A DNA stretch of 64,000 nucleotides. Origin: Gordionus sp. m RMFG-2023 (lineage: Eukaryota > Nematomorpha > Gordioida > Chordodea > Parachordodidae). The stretch is from positions 57,637,561-57,701,560 of the forward strand of contig NC_088775.1 of the NCBI RefSeq assembly GCF_954871325.1. Reading direction: 5' to 3'. Position 1 is the stretch's first letter; the number at the start of each line of letters is the position of its first letter. Both the position numbers and the translations under genes were made by a program. Below the pieces are notes generated by a model that was given only the letters and a program-made list of their open reading frames with translations, did no database searches and was not told the DNA's origin. Shown piece after piece: positions 61,901 to 62,988 of the stretch.

Positions 61901-62006
61901 CAATCTATAATACGTTTAAATACATCCGCTGTTTTATATCTTCGCGAAGTAAACAAGTATCTAGCTCTAGTATGTATAATTCGGGAATCCAATTTCAAAA
62001 AGCACG
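1764..62006 (+). CDS. RRAGC: RagC/RagD-type Rag GTPase, partial, six exons
   Basis: Six exons give 249 codons of an uninterrupted Rag GTPase: 1764-1903, 2114-2240, 2569-2641, 2879-2993, 47456-47598, 61858-62006. Seen directly: G3 motif WDYPGQ, G4 HKIDGL, G5-region TSIYDYS, the family block [13 protein letters not shown], and the C-terminal-domain blocks [24 protein letters not shown] and LALVCIIRE. Splice phases agree across all five introns, and every boundary is GT-AG. Known of the family: RagC/D pairs with RagA/B on the lysosome, is tethered by Ragulator and recruits mTORC1 when amino acids are plentiful. Human RagC is about 400 residues. The N-terminal P-loop and switch I exons and the final exon (after the GLI position) are not in this window. 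The matches favour RagC/D over RagA/B. Which of C or D cannot be said, since many invertebrates have one gene. The exons are more GC-rich than the surrounding AT-rich DNA and show no stops, so the gene looks functional. Confidence 0.93.
2114..2240 (+). CDS. RRAGC: RagC exon with G4 motif
   Basis: The exon follows acceptor GGACAG and ends before GTAATA, giving 42 codons plus one base (phase 1). It reads [10 protein letters not shown], then [13 protein letters not shown], then [18 protein letters not shown] is the G4 guanine-specificity motif (human RagC D181 equivalent). The segment aligns without gaps to the vertebrate DDYMEALTRLH to VDGLSDDHKI region. Confidence 0.93.
2569..2641 (+). CDS. 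RRAGC: RagC exon, inter-motif helix
   Basis: A 73-base exon between acceptor ATCTAG and donor GTGAGT. With the flanking phases it encodes [20 protein letters not shown] and then DLYV, matching the vertebrate KIETQRDIHQRANDDL region. It starts in phase 1 and ends in phase 2. Confidence 0.92.
2879..2993 (+). CDS. RRAGC: RagC exon with G5 region and start of the C-terminal domain
   Basis: The 115-base exon after acceptor AAAAAAG supplies one base of the split codon and 38 codons: [19 protein letters not shown], then [24 protein letters not shown] is the G5-like element; the second block links the G domain to the roadblock-type C-terminal domain and is among the best conserved stretches of RagC/D. 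The donor is GTTTTA after ACG, phase 0. The next exon is 44,462 bases away. Confidence 0.94.
3572..4005. mobile_element. GGCCCGGG-rich MITE copy
   Basis: About 430 bases with several GGGCCGGG-type blocks at both ends around an AT-rich core. The core (ATATATCTAAATTTATCAAT, then AAATATTTGATTTTATTT) is shared with the 35614-36010 copy. The left edge GTGCAGATGTACC resembles the AGATCTGCA terminus of that copy. The right edge is diffuse. Confidence 0.6.
4006..5308. other. AT-rich intronic spacer with local duplications
   Basis: No gene. Apart from the tRNA-like segment, there are diverged repeats such as AATCTCAATGTTAATTTT near 4110-4170 and a paired phrase ACCACCCCAAAATAT near 4650 and 4858. This looks like decayed repeat DNA of unknown family. 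Confidence 0.5.
4261..4332 (-). repeat. tRNA-like SINE head with intact pol III boxes
   Basis: The minus strand shows box A TGGCTGAGTGG and box B GGTTCGAATCC, both matching the canonical internal promoter, about 35 bases apart. GGAAGGT at the 5' side has no complementary partner at the 3' side (CGTAATGTAC), so a cloverleaf acceptor stem is missing. A SINE head or tRNA pseudogene fits better than a functional Ser/Leu-like tRNA. Confidence 0.5.
5905..6290. mobile_element. GGCCCGGG-rich MITE inside T0
   Basis: The edges GAGACCTGCAGGCCCGG and TTCTGCAGGGCTCTG mirror the AGATCTGCA termini of this MITE family. Inside, a unit of about 170 bases (GGGCCGG block, CTGTATATTTTA, AATCGCCATTATTAGCTA) is repeated twice. 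The T0-family copy at 62989 carries the same MITE at the same place, so the MITE entered before the family spread. Confidence 0.65.
6520..6927 (-). pseudogene. T0 hAT transposase fragment (52-kDa-repressor/ZMYM-like clade)
   Basis: The minus strand reads [16 protein letters not shown] followed by [14 protein letters not shown] and [17 protein letters not shown]. The RQ..R.N....EEYY pattern is the segment just before the C-terminal dimerisation domain in hAT transposases annotated as 52-kDa repressor or ZMYM-like proteins. Stops and frameshifts follow towards 6400. The upstream part of the same protein lies beyond the T1 insertion, near 44243-44440. Confidence 0.6.
7942..8872. other. AT-rich filler inside T2
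   Basis: No gene is visible. There is an 11-base or longer G run at about 8731 and short duplications, for example AGATATTAATTTTTAGAAT at about 8785 and 8820. The right arm of T2 has no equivalent of this stretch. Confidence 0.5.
8895..9150. repeat. T3 left subterminal array, AGTCGACTAA motif
   Basis: At least eight copies of a 20-22 base unit (AGTCGACTAAAACGACTAAT type) lie in direct tandem. The core AGTCGACT is a perfect palindrome. Position just inside a hAT terminus suggests transposase binding sites. Spacers are not unique, so it is not a CRISPR array. Confidence 0.8.
9160..9420 (+). repeat. 118-bp satellite, left arm of T3, outer part
   Basis: About two units of the satellite that recurs at 12396-13560, 21622-21910, 23560-24385, 35085-35613 and 36011-36440. 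Each unit carries ACCATAGAAAAG, the palindrome TGACAATTGTCA, then ATAATCGTTATT and an A/T tract ending GTAAATAGGTAAAAATATA. The run is broken by the LINE at 9421. Confidence 0.8.
9730..10023 (-). pseudogene. LINE C-terminal segment
   Basis: The minus strand continues with [33 protein letters not shown] and [17 protein letters not shown], then [20 protein letters not shown] and RWMCGVSL in a neighbouring frame. YLGDML and RSCLLYG-like strings are the C-terminal region after the RT in RTE-like LINEs. One frame break separates it from the RT ORF and another lies near 9820. Confidence 0.7.
10035..11537 (-). CDS. LINE reverse transcriptase with zinc-knuckle segment
   Basis: 500 residues. The N part ([19 protein letters not shown]) is the linker typical of RTE-like proteins. 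RT motifs follow: [48 protein letters not shown] (first catalytic Asp), [11 protein letters not shown] and the YADDLVLMA active site at about residue 385. After the thumb there is a Cys-rich block, [24 protein letters not shown] and FICRTC, resembling a PHD/RING-like zinc-binding motif. The substitution [11 protein letters not shown] for the usual GxxQGxxLSP suggests some decay. Confidence 0.82.
   Translation of the reverse strand: MDGQKGRLGKETWWWNPEVAKAVDEKRRCFKVWYNSKENSDNDIYKMAKRNAKKLIAKAQEEKRHEFAKEMEYADGIGNMVRMAKQMSKKRRDVIGVKCLKNMEGKMAIDGSGIKNTRKIYMKGLLNEENEWDNNISCAKVEGPGCKFSKDEIKRSVKKMKKGKASGLTMVVSEMFKGSDDLGIEWLMILANQIVTEGTIPEDWRRSIIIPVYKGKGDPLECGSYRAIKLLEQMKVFERVLEKRLREQIKIDEIQFGFTSGKGTTDAIFVVRQIQEKYLAKEKKLYYAFVDLEKAFDRVPREITRWALRKSGVEEWLVTSVMAMYVGAQTAVRTDYGDSDSFEVKVGLHQESVLSPLLFILVMDVVAREMHEGLPWEILYADDLVLMANSEGELRDKVSKWKMTMEAKGLKMNASKTKVIIGGENLKMEESGKWPCGVCGKGVARNSIQCTRCQKWVHKRCSGIKGSLMLERMTFICRTCMKGIHNNDNLKMVVWILEMG
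11592..12398 (-). CDS. LINE endonuclease domain (APE type)
   Basis: 268 residues. Near the N terminus [10 protein letters not shown] carries the catalytic Glu of the exonuclease-endonuclease-phosphatase fold. IISAYVPQ and the catalytic AGDLNGHVG (Asp, Asn) follow, then [10 protein letters not shown] near residue 185. This is the target-nicking enzyme of RTE/BovB-type LINEs. The ATG is at the very 5' edge of the element, and a few residues (the first beta strand) may be missing. The frame ends shortly after [11 protein letters not shown]; the reverse transcriptase continues in another frame from 11537, so at least one frameshift separates them. Confidence 0.8.
   Translation of the reverse strand: MHRRHIDVCCIQETRWKGNRTRMIGKTSEKYKFFWQGGNDGKAGVGVLVAEKLVDKVVKVRRLDNQIMVIKIIFGRKLYNIISAYVPQVRRSEEEKDIFWDSLLGVTSRLANEEEIILAGDLNGHVGASSEGYEGVHGGFSYGMRNLEGERILDFSDAMDMIVCNTMFKKESEKLVTYKSGNTKSAVDYLLLRRCDRCIVKNVKVIPGEECINQHRLVVGDLTLKGARVTKRKFVPRLKFWKLKEKSADANSIWHWRLGRRRWHKHLG
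12396..13560 (+). repeat. 118-bp satellite, left arm of T3, inner part
   Basis: About ten units. TGACAATTGTCA sites at 12458, 12577, 12695, 12814 and 12916 are spaced 119, 118, 119 and 102 bases. Units nearer the centre of T3 are more diverged (GACGCAAATGGG variants), as expected if homogenisation is strongest towards the outer end. Confidence 0.85.
13561..15189. other. AT-rich filler inside T3 with one MITE
   Basis: No coding region that I recognise. A faint GGCCTG block near 13800-13850 resembles the GGCCCGGG MITE family. The small MITE at 14228-14446 is the only other structure. Confidence 0.5.
14228..14446. mobile_element. Small hAT MITE (219 bp)
   Basis: The left end TAGTGTCGTAAACGCTCATT is a variant of the shared hAT terminus. 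The right end GGCTGATTTTGAGCC (reversed) leads to CACAATATTA. Arms of about 60 bases pair imperfectly around a short centre. A relative lies at 931-1060. No clear TSD. Confidence 0.55.
15190..17924 (-). pseudogene. BED-finger hAT transposase in T3, spliced, frame-broken
   Basis: Exon 1 (17924-17856, 23 codons, [18 protein letters not shown]) ends at a consensus donor GTAAGG. Exon 2 starts at 17030 after acceptor ACGCAG. Domains: BED finger [10 protein letters not shown]...[95 protein letters not shown], and a decayed dimerisation region [19 protein letters not shown] near 15400-15270. A frameshift sits near 16430 and another near 16130, and the C terminus is degenerate. Its closest relative in the window is the T6 transposase at 28427-30588. 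Position between the T3 arms suggests that it is the T3 transposase, but this is inference. Confidence 0.78.
17240..17380. repeat. GGCCCGGG-family MITE fragment
   Basis: Blocks ATCGGGCTAGGCGG, TTTTCGGAACAAATT and TTTCGGGCCTG...TTAGGCC are decayed pieces of the MITE family seen whole at 35614-36010. Termini are lost. Confidence 0.4.
18355..18765. mobile_element. GGCCCGGG-rich MITE copy
   Basis: Runs from TAGTGATCTGCATCCGGCC to GGGCCTACTCTTGCAGATCT, an inverted orientation of the 35614-36010 copy, with the same AT-rich core. Flanks CAATATAG and TAATATAC may be a decayed 8-bp duplication. Confidence 0.65.
18900..19171. mobile_element. hAT termini with GGCTCAAGCC repeats
   Basis: A 148-bp element runs from TAGCATTGTTAAACGGATAG (19024) to CAGCCATTTAACAACACTA (19171) and is filled with GGCTCAAGCC/GGCTTGAGCC palindromes. 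A second left-type terminus TAGTATTGGTAAACGGCTGA at about 18911 starts a related sequence that has lost its right end. This is another subterminal motif attached to the common hAT end. Confidence 0.6.
19200..19263. repeat. AATAACATAAAAAAA minisatellite, left piece
   Basis: Irregular copies of AATAACATAAAAAAA. The same repeat resumes at 20513-20580 on the other side of J1, so J1 inserted into this minisatellite. Confidence 0.7.
19264..20512. mobile_element. J1: DNA transposon with internal 146-bp minisatellite
   Basis: Terminal inverted repeats of about 50 bases start GGTAGGTCTATAAGTCGAAA and end in the reverse complement at 20512, including CTTGGTAATACGAAAGGCTA. Inside, four to five tandem copies of a 146-base unit run from 19676 to 20390 (GGGGAAAGGCTAACATCTTA, ACGTTTCCGGTTCACAAAA, TTTTTTGTCGCGAAAGAC). 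No coding potential. The superfamily is not assigned. T7 at 37627 is a second copy. Confidence 0.65.
20513..20824. other. Minisatellite right piece and AT-rich DNA
   Basis: 20513-20580 continues the AATAACATAAAAAAA repeat split by J1. A CCCCCCGAGAG block at about 20585 may mark the left edge of the Tc1/mariner-like element. The rest is plain AT-rich sequence. Confidence 0.45.
20825..21594 (-). pseudogene. Tc1/mariner (IS630)-like transposase, frame-broken
   Basis: About 256 codons over at least three frames. The N part ([50 protein letters not shown]) is a helix-turn-helix DNA-binding region. The catalytic triad is visible: FYLDETGFN (first Asp), [10 protein letters not shown] (second Asp), and [15 protein letters not shown] (Glu), spaced about 34-36 residues from the second Asp, as in Tc1/mariner relatives. 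Frame changes occur near 21310 and 21027. The frame ends at the stop 20825-20827. Terminal repeats are not clear, possibly CCCCCCGAG at 20585 and GGGGGC at 21595. Confidence 0.78.
21622..21910 (-). repeat. 118-bp satellite, right arm of T3
   Basis: Two and a half units of the satellite in reverse orientation relative to 9160-13560, so T3 has satellite arms as inverted repeats. The right arm is much shorter than the left. Confidence 0.8.
21925..22135. repeat. T3 right subterminal array, AGTCGACTAA motif
   Basis: Inverted counterpart of the 8895-9150 array: about eight units of TTAGTCGTTTTAGTCGACTA type, leading directly to the right terminus TTAACAACACTA at 22147. Confidence 0.8.
22443..23410 (-). 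mobile_element. M copy A: hAT with ZMYM-type transposase C terminus
   Basis: Begins CAGGGGCGGACTGGCGG, a hAT-type terminus, followed by a GC-rich subterminal stretch (GGGCTTCGCCCCCATGCCC). From about 22925 to 23405 the minus strand carries a decayed hAT C terminus: [20 protein letters not shown] and [16 protein letters not shown], i.e. the helix after the dimerisation motif in ZMYM-like hATs. Copy B is at 26770-26889 and 34263-34960. Copy A is interrupted at about 23410 by the T4 arm. No right terminus is seen. Confidence 0.55.
23560..24385 (+). repeat. 118-bp satellite, left arm of T4
   Basis: About seven units. TGACAATTGTCA or close variants at 23814, 23930, 24036, 24129, 24247 and 24352 are spaced 93-118 bases. 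The outermost unit near 23570 is the most diverged and lacks some blocks. Confidence 0.85.
24390..25430. other. Intra-T4 DNA: GC-rich hairpin, orphan hAT terminus, G run
   Basis: 24404-24452 is GC-rich and can fold: GTGCT with AGCAC, and GCCTA with TAGGC. 24561-24690 is a family-B hAT terminus (TTTGTTAATTGGTTAGTTGTG, then CAGACCCGTGGTTTGGGTC) with no partner. A 12-base G run is at about 24770. The rest is AT-rich without coding signal. Confidence 0.5.
25627..26045 (-). pseudogene. MULE-like transposase relic
   Basis: The minus strand reads [16 protein letters not shown], a stop, [49 protein letters not shown]. In the next frame it reads [15 protein letters not shown] and [15 protein letters not shown]. 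The order HxxQ..wRKIQ..GL...Y..DE, then L.FVP, YF..NYIG, WNV...L....RTNN is that of MULE transposases (animal Mutator-like, often linked to FLYWCH fingers). At least one stop and one frameshift break it. Only the C-terminal half survives, no termini are visible. Confidence 0.65.
26046..26769. other. AT-rich filler
   Basis: No gene recognised. A 10-base G run lies near 26122. Between 26240 and 26770 the sequence is low-complexity A/T. The left boundary of M copy B is not definable. Confidence 0.45.
26770..26889 (-). pseudogene. M copy B, left piece of transposase C terminus
   Basis: Matches copy A (22950-23040) along TTTACGTTGATAAATCTCAT and AGAATATCTTTTAGTTCAAT. It continues after the T5 insertion at 34263, so one M copy was cut by T5. 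Confidence 0.55.
26936..32614. mobile_element. T6: hAT with 1.1-kb compound inverted arms
   Basis: Ends TAGTGTTGTTAATTTGCTTG and CAATTAACAACACTA lie in the G-rich end of T5. The flanks GGGTGGGG and GGGGGGGG are a probable TSD with one change. Arms 26936-27993 and 31467-32614 are inverted repeats. Each contains GGTTCAGACCCGTGGTC-type subterminal repeats and a second internal terminus TAGTGTTGTTAAAAAGCC (27491; 31967 reversed). The bases outside the inner termini are also inverted repeats (TTAATCACAATAG / CTATATTGTGATTAA) and not a TSD. A BED-type transposase fills the centre. Confidence 0.85.
28427..30588 (-). pseudogene. T6 hAT transposase; BED finger split by an intron
   Basis: Exon 1 (30588-30339) starts [14 protein letters not shown] and ends inside the finger ([16 protein letters not shown], donor GTACAT). 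Exon 2 (from 30181, acceptor GTTAAG) restores [11 protein letters not shown], giving C-x2-C...H-x4-H across a 157-base phase-1 intron. Then [83 protein letters not shown] and the dimerisation motif [20 protein letters not shown] to the stop at 28427-28429. A few frameshifts and stops lie between 29750 and 28450. It is the closest relative of the transposase at 15190-17924. Confidence 0.8.
33011..34075 (-). pseudogene. T5 hAT transposase, C-terminal half (ZMYM-like)
   Basis: Minus strand: [80 protein letters not shown]. In the next frame [20 protein letters not shown] and [32 protein letters not shown] is the hAT C-terminal dimerisation motif of TTF/ZMYM-type transposases. Frameshifts occur near 33200 and 33600-33950. 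The N-terminal half is missing, in keeping with a non-autonomous T5. Confidence 0.75.
34263..34960 (-). pseudogene. M copy B, right piece of transposase
   Basis: Shares ACGATATCATCGTCCGTTTC, the CATTCAATATATT region and GGACGAAATACTTCGA with copy A (23100-23400) at moderate divergence, minus strand. It begins directly after the T5 duplication CTCATACA. The region near 34960-35060 (TAGCCTGCCC, GGGCGTGGGC) may be its far end. Confidence 0.55.
35085..35613 (-). repeat. 118-bp satellite, right arm of T4, inner part
   Basis: Four to five units in reverse orientation (AACGATTATGACAATTGTCA, GGTACATCTTCACTGAAATT). Interrupted at 35614 by a MITE whose 8-bp duplication is part of the satellite. Confidence 0.8.
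35614..36010. mobile_element. GGCCCGGG-rich hAT MITE, best copy (397 bp)
   Basis: Termini TAGAGATCTGCA and TGCAGATCACTT are imperfect inverted repeats with a perfect 8-bp duplication ATTGTCAC (35606-35613, 36011-36018). GGGCCGGG-type blocks flank an AT core on both sides. No coding capacity. Relatives at 3572, 5905, 17240, 18355, 46030, 53215, 57213 and 63385. Confidence 0.82.
36011..36440 (-). repeat. 118-bp satellite, right arm of T4, outer part
   Basis: Continuation after the MITE, three to four units in reverse orientation, with divergence increasing to the right as in the mirror arm near 23570. Confidence 0.8.
36591..37479. other. Unassigned DNA within T1
   Basis: No coding region recognised. 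37020-37270 is clearly richer in G+C (CTTGGTCCGACCTATCTG, GTACGTGCGGCTTGCCCAC) than its surroundings and may be the body of an unknown element. The rest is A/T low complexity. Confidence 0.4.
37480..37626. repeat. Orphan hAT right terminus of the T1 type
   Basis: GACTTGAGTTCACGACTCGA-type repeats lead to CGACTCAGTCGTTTAACAAC and the terminus ACACTA at 37626, matching the ends of T1. No left partner with the flanking GGTAGGTC is present. It directly abuts the left end of T7. Confidence 0.65.
38034..39259. mobile_element. T9: short hAT with AACTAGTTAC repeats
   Basis: Ends TAGTGATGTTAAAAGTTAC and GTAACTAGTTACATCACTA, flanked by a perfect 8-bp duplication GTTATTAT (38026-38033, 39260-39267). 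Both subterminal regions are filled with AACTAGTTAC, a nearly palindromic motif. The interior keeps only the C terminus of a hAT transposase, so it is a deletion derivative of 1.23 kb. Confidence 0.88.
38395..38540 (-). pseudogene. T9 hAT transposase C-terminal dimerisation fragment
   Basis: Minus strand: [46 protein letters not shown]. The [10 protein letters not shown].....RARL..NFE..LLLKAN pattern is the hAT dimerisation domain and resembles the T10 and T12 versions ([18 protein letters not shown]). No upstream catalytic part is preserved. Confidence 0.75.
39713..41358 (+). pseudogene. piggyBac (PGBD-like) transposase, broken
   Basis: Starts [17 protein letters not shown], an acidic N region. 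After a frameshift near 40100, [20 protein letters not shown] and [15 protein letters not shown] match the family. [18 protein letters not shown] contains the first catalytic Asp. The second Asp block (family DNFFTS) reads [18 protein letters not shown], so that Asp is lost. [19 protein letters not shown] retains the third. The C terminus has the Cys-rich element [15 protein letters not shown]...YLC. At least two frameshifts and one in-frame stop (near 40696) add to the lost Asp, so it is not active. The family makes precise TTAA transposition. Confidence 0.85.
41640..42500. repeat. Inverted array of the 146-bp minisatellite
   Basis: Left half (to about 42030) reads GGGGAAAGGCTAACATCTTA forward. 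The right half reads the reverse complement (GCTTTCGCGACAAAAAATTT, AACCGGAAACGTAAAAAAAT), with mirrored outer edges TTTGAGAAAGCATTTAAGAG and CTCTTAAATGCTTTCTCAAA. It could form a hairpin of about 430 bp per arm. Confidence 0.85.
42500..43560 (+). repeat. Satellite of about 280-320 bp with G runs
   Basis: Three full units and partial ones, unit starts near 42504, 42824 and 43101 (CGGTACAAATCGGGTACAAA). Each has a run of eight to eleven G followed by GCTAACTT, then ATAAGGTTTAAAATTT and ATTTTTGGCGCCATAT. The final units (43377, 43524) are shortened. No ORF. Confidence 0.82.
43561..43769. other. Short unassigned stretch between satellite and T1 arm
   Basis: Contains GTGGGCAAACTTCACGGACC and AT-rich DNA, no gene seen. 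Confidence 0.4.
44243..44440 (-). pseudogene. T0 hAT transposase fragment, upstream part
   Basis: Minus-strand translation gives [36 protein letters not shown] and [21 protein letters not shown] is the hAT motif that follows the catalytic core. The reading would pass into the segment left of T1 (6927 downward) across the GGAATAAG duplication, so one transposase gene was cut by T1. Confidence 0.6.
44717..46769. other. Intron DNA right of T0 with a small tandem repeat
   Basis: No gene. 44797-44912 contains about three copies of a 54-base unit (TTATATTATATTAGTTATAT, TTACTAATAT). 46030-46095 (GGGGCAGGCCGAATTT, CGAACCGGGCAAGGCC) is a fragment of the GGCCCGGG MITE family. 45130-45190 holds a weak inverted repeat (GATAACG / CGTTATC). 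Confidence 0.5.
46770..47280. other. GC-elevated island of unknown nature
   Basis: About 500 bases of noticeably higher complexity and G+C, just upstream of the 47456 exon. Translations give short fragments ([19 protein letters not shown] on +, [20 protein letters not shown] on -) with stops, and neither resembles a family I know. It may be a pseudogene piece, a non-coding RNA or an unknown repeat. Confidence 0.35.
47456..47598 (+). CDS. RRAGC: RagC exon, C-terminal domain part 1
   Basis: Acceptor CATCTTTTAG is followed by 47 codons plus two bases, ending before GTAAAT. The reading [48 protein letters not shown] follows directly on LLNIFIT in the family (vertebrate [19 protein letters not shown]). 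Phase 0 at entry and phase 2 at exit agree with the exons on either side. This exon is an island between two transposon-filled introns. Confidence 0.94.
47599..48320. other. Intron start with 70-bp tandem duplication
   Basis: 47786-47926 contains two copies of a unit of about 70 bases (ATCAATTATGGTAACATAAA, TAATGCTTAACGGATTTTC). Weak GGGCC-type fragments lie near 47935 and 48150. No gene. Confidence 0.5.
48518..52075 (-). pseudogene. T10 hAT transposase, interrupted and frame-broken
   Basis: From the 5' side: a BED-finger remnant [24 protein letters not shown] (51975-51890; second Cys changed to Trp), a middle region with [19 protein letters not shown] (50790), [17 protein letters not shown] (50580), then T11. 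The C-terminal dimerisation motif [37 protein letters not shown] closes it at the stop 48518-48520. Many frame changes occur. The C terminus is nearly the same as in T12 (55523-55804), so both belong to one family. Known hAT role: cut-and-paste transposition with 8-bp duplications. Confidence 0.75.
49425..50352. mobile_element. T11: 928-bp non-autonomous hAT
   Basis: Ends CATAGGCGTAGCCAGG and CCTGGCTACGCCTATG are perfect 16-bp inverted repeats with a perfect 8-bp duplication TGAGGCAG (49417-49424, 50353-50360). A G run and a C run lie just inside the left end, as in T5. No coding capacity. Same terminal type as T5 and as the orphan end at 59729. Confidence 0.92.
52298..52574. other. AT-rich intron DNA between T10 and a hAT relic
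   Basis: No gene; a short GGGCCTAAAAG block near 52325 is a possible fragment of the GGCCCGGG family. Confidence 0.4.
52575..52920 (+). pseudogene. hAT transposase C-terminal relic, + strand
   Basis: The + strand reads [20 protein letters not shown] and then [33 protein letters not shown] is the hAT dimerisation motif. Stops separate the pieces. It is too short to place in a family here. Confidence 0.5.
53215..53420. repeat. Diverged GGCCCGGG-family repeat
   Basis: Blocks CCCGAGCCCAGTCCG, GAAACCGAATCTGG, ACCCGAACTAAAAA and AATTCGGTCTGGG resemble the MITE family but are strongly decayed. Confidence 0.4.
53640..54660 (+). pseudogene. Old hAT transposase relic (Ac/Tip100-like), + strand
   Basis: In order on + with many stops: [17 protein letters not shown] (cf. 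the RCAAHTLQL motif), [70 protein letters not shown] and [14 protein letters not shown], the dimerisation region. The domain order N to C is kept, so this is one decayed gene. It shows more stops per length than any other hAT in the window and so appears oldest. Orientation is the same as RagC, unlike most transposases here. Confidence 0.65.
54661..55301. other. AT-rich intron DNA
   Basis: No recognised gene. A CCGACCCGGGCACGAA block at about 55062 is a fragment of the GGCCCGGG family. Confidence 0.4.
55302..56855. mobile_element. T12: deleted relative of T10
   Basis: The left end CAGTTGAGTTGTTAAACGC and the right end GCGCTACTTTAACAGCTCTG are diverged T10-type termini with the same AGTAGCGCGCTACCGCTATC repeats. 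The target duplication is no longer clear (ATTCA shared). 1.55 kb. It keeps parts of the transposase, so it is an internal deletion copy older than T10. Confidence 0.75.
55523..56560 (-). pseudogene. T12 hAT transposase remnants
   Basis: 55804-55523 reads [67 protein letters not shown]: an intact dimerisation domain of 93 codons. Further up to 56560 there are decayed central and N-terminal fragments in several frames ([17 protein letters not shown] near 56560). It matches T10 closely at the C terminus. Confidence 0.7.
56856..57212. other. AT-rich intron DNA
   Basis: No gene; a CTCGGGCGGGCTTCGG block at about 56986 is a short GC-rich fragment. Confidence 0.4.
57813..59603 (-). pseudogene. T13 BED-finger hAT transposase, few frame breaks
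   Basis: [19 protein letters not shown] opens the N terminus at 59603. The BED finger is [12 protein letters not shown]...LINHNKRFH (59470-59390). Then [19 protein letters not shown], the strand [46 protein letters not shown] (58870), [37 protein letters not shown] and the dimerisation domain [50 protein letters not shown] to the stop near 57813. About four frameshifts or stops (near 59085, 58980, 58500 and 58020) separate otherwise well kept blocks. This is probably a recent copy. Confidence 0.8.
59729..60057. repeat. Orphan CAGTGGC-type hAT terminus in T13
   Basis: CAGTGGCATAGGCATGG followed by an 11-base G run matches the T5/T11 terminal type. Its right end is not found. The sequence continues AT-rich, with similarity to T5 interior near 32690-32790. 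Confidence 0.55.
60058..60500 (+). repeat. Tandem repeat of about 190 bp
   Basis: Two full copies and a partial third: AATTTCCTTTATTTAATCAT, TTAGAGGTGAAGGTGATTAT, ATATAACAAAATTTTAGAAA. A related single copy lies in T5 at about 32690-32790. Confidence 0.75.
61092..61857. other. Intron end before the last visible RagC exon
   Basis: After the repeat fragment to 61215, only AT-rich DNA without coding signal up to the acceptor at 61857. Confidence 0.5.
61858..62006 (+). CDS. RRAGC: RagC exon, C-terminal domain part 2
   Basis: After acceptor TTTTAAAG one base completes the glycine codon of CIYG, followed by 49 codons and a trailing G before GTTTAAT. It reads [20 protein letters not shown], then [20 protein letters not shown], then IRESNFKKH. 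This matches the vertebrate segment from KEDGSGSAYDKE to LALVCILREESFERKG, with a diverged first 12 residues. The final exon, expected to begin LIDYNFHCF, is not found before 64000. Confidence 0.92.
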
Positions 62007-62988
62007 GTTTAATTTTTTTTCTTTTTTTTTTTTACAAATAACCATATCTTTTTTTTTACATTCTATATTTTCATATTTTTGTTAAATAAAAAAATTCCGT
62101 TTTAATCAGGGATCCGAATTTTATCCTATTTCTTGGGAAATAATAACCGTCAGACCTCTAAAATTCTCTTGGAATCCTTTTATTTACAAACATATTAGAA
62201 TTTTGCAGAAGAGAAAATTTCTTTAAATTAACAAATGAAAAAAGTATTAGAGTTATCAAGATTAATTTTACTAATTTTCCATGAATTTAACATTGACATT
62301 TTGCAGAAAAAACATTTAATATTATTACCAGAAATTGGAATATTACTACACATCTTTTATTTTTTTATTACGCAAAAATCAGAAAAAAAACGGATGAATT
62401 ATATTATAATTCGCTTCCCATTTATAGGGAAGCTATAAAAATAATTCGAACAATCATAATCTAAAAATATTTTTTTTTTAAATTATAAAAGTCATACTTG
62501 CTGAGAATCAGTATTATAAGCTAAAAATAAAATTATATAAAATAAAAATAACTCAAAAATCACAATCATAATGACTCAACCAAAATCAAATTAAATCTAA
62601 ATATAAAATTATATAAAATAAAAATAACTCACAAAGAACAATACATAATGACTTTGCCAAAAAATCAAATTTTATAAATTTAAATCCTACCAACGATGAT
62701 TTTACAAATATTCACATCCAATTATGACATTTTATAATTATTTATTCTTAAAAATCATTTTTTTTAAAAAAATATGAAAATTAGTTTTTATAATTTAGTT
62801 GGCCCGAAATTTTAAGGAATGTGACACTAACTGTTACATTAAAAATTTGGTTTTTGAACAGATAAAATGTTTAGGTAGTAGAACAGTATTACAAAATTGG
62901 GAATAGTTTTCATCATTTTCTTCTATGAGAGAAAATAAATGATTTTTCATTGCTATACCATAAGTTGTACATGCCATTTATTTACAGC
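62007..62988. other. RagC downstream intron, 5' part
   Basis: Begins GTTTAAT. No terminal RagC exon is visible; the sequence is AT-rich with a diverged tandem pair (ATATAAAATTATATAAAATA) near 62525-62640. Confidence 0.5.

Noticed and set aside
62110-62200. Open stretch after TTAATCAG (GGATCCGAATTTTATCC) in the correct phase as a candidate last RagC exon
   Set aside because: The translation (IRILSYFLGNNN) has no resemblance to the expected LIDYNFHCFRKAI segment, although splice phase would fit.
62260-62310. LILLIFHEFNIDI, superficially like the RagC C-terminal LIDYNFHCF
   Set aside because: Only scattered identities, and the nearest AG acceptor gives the wrong phase for joining to the exon ending at 62006.
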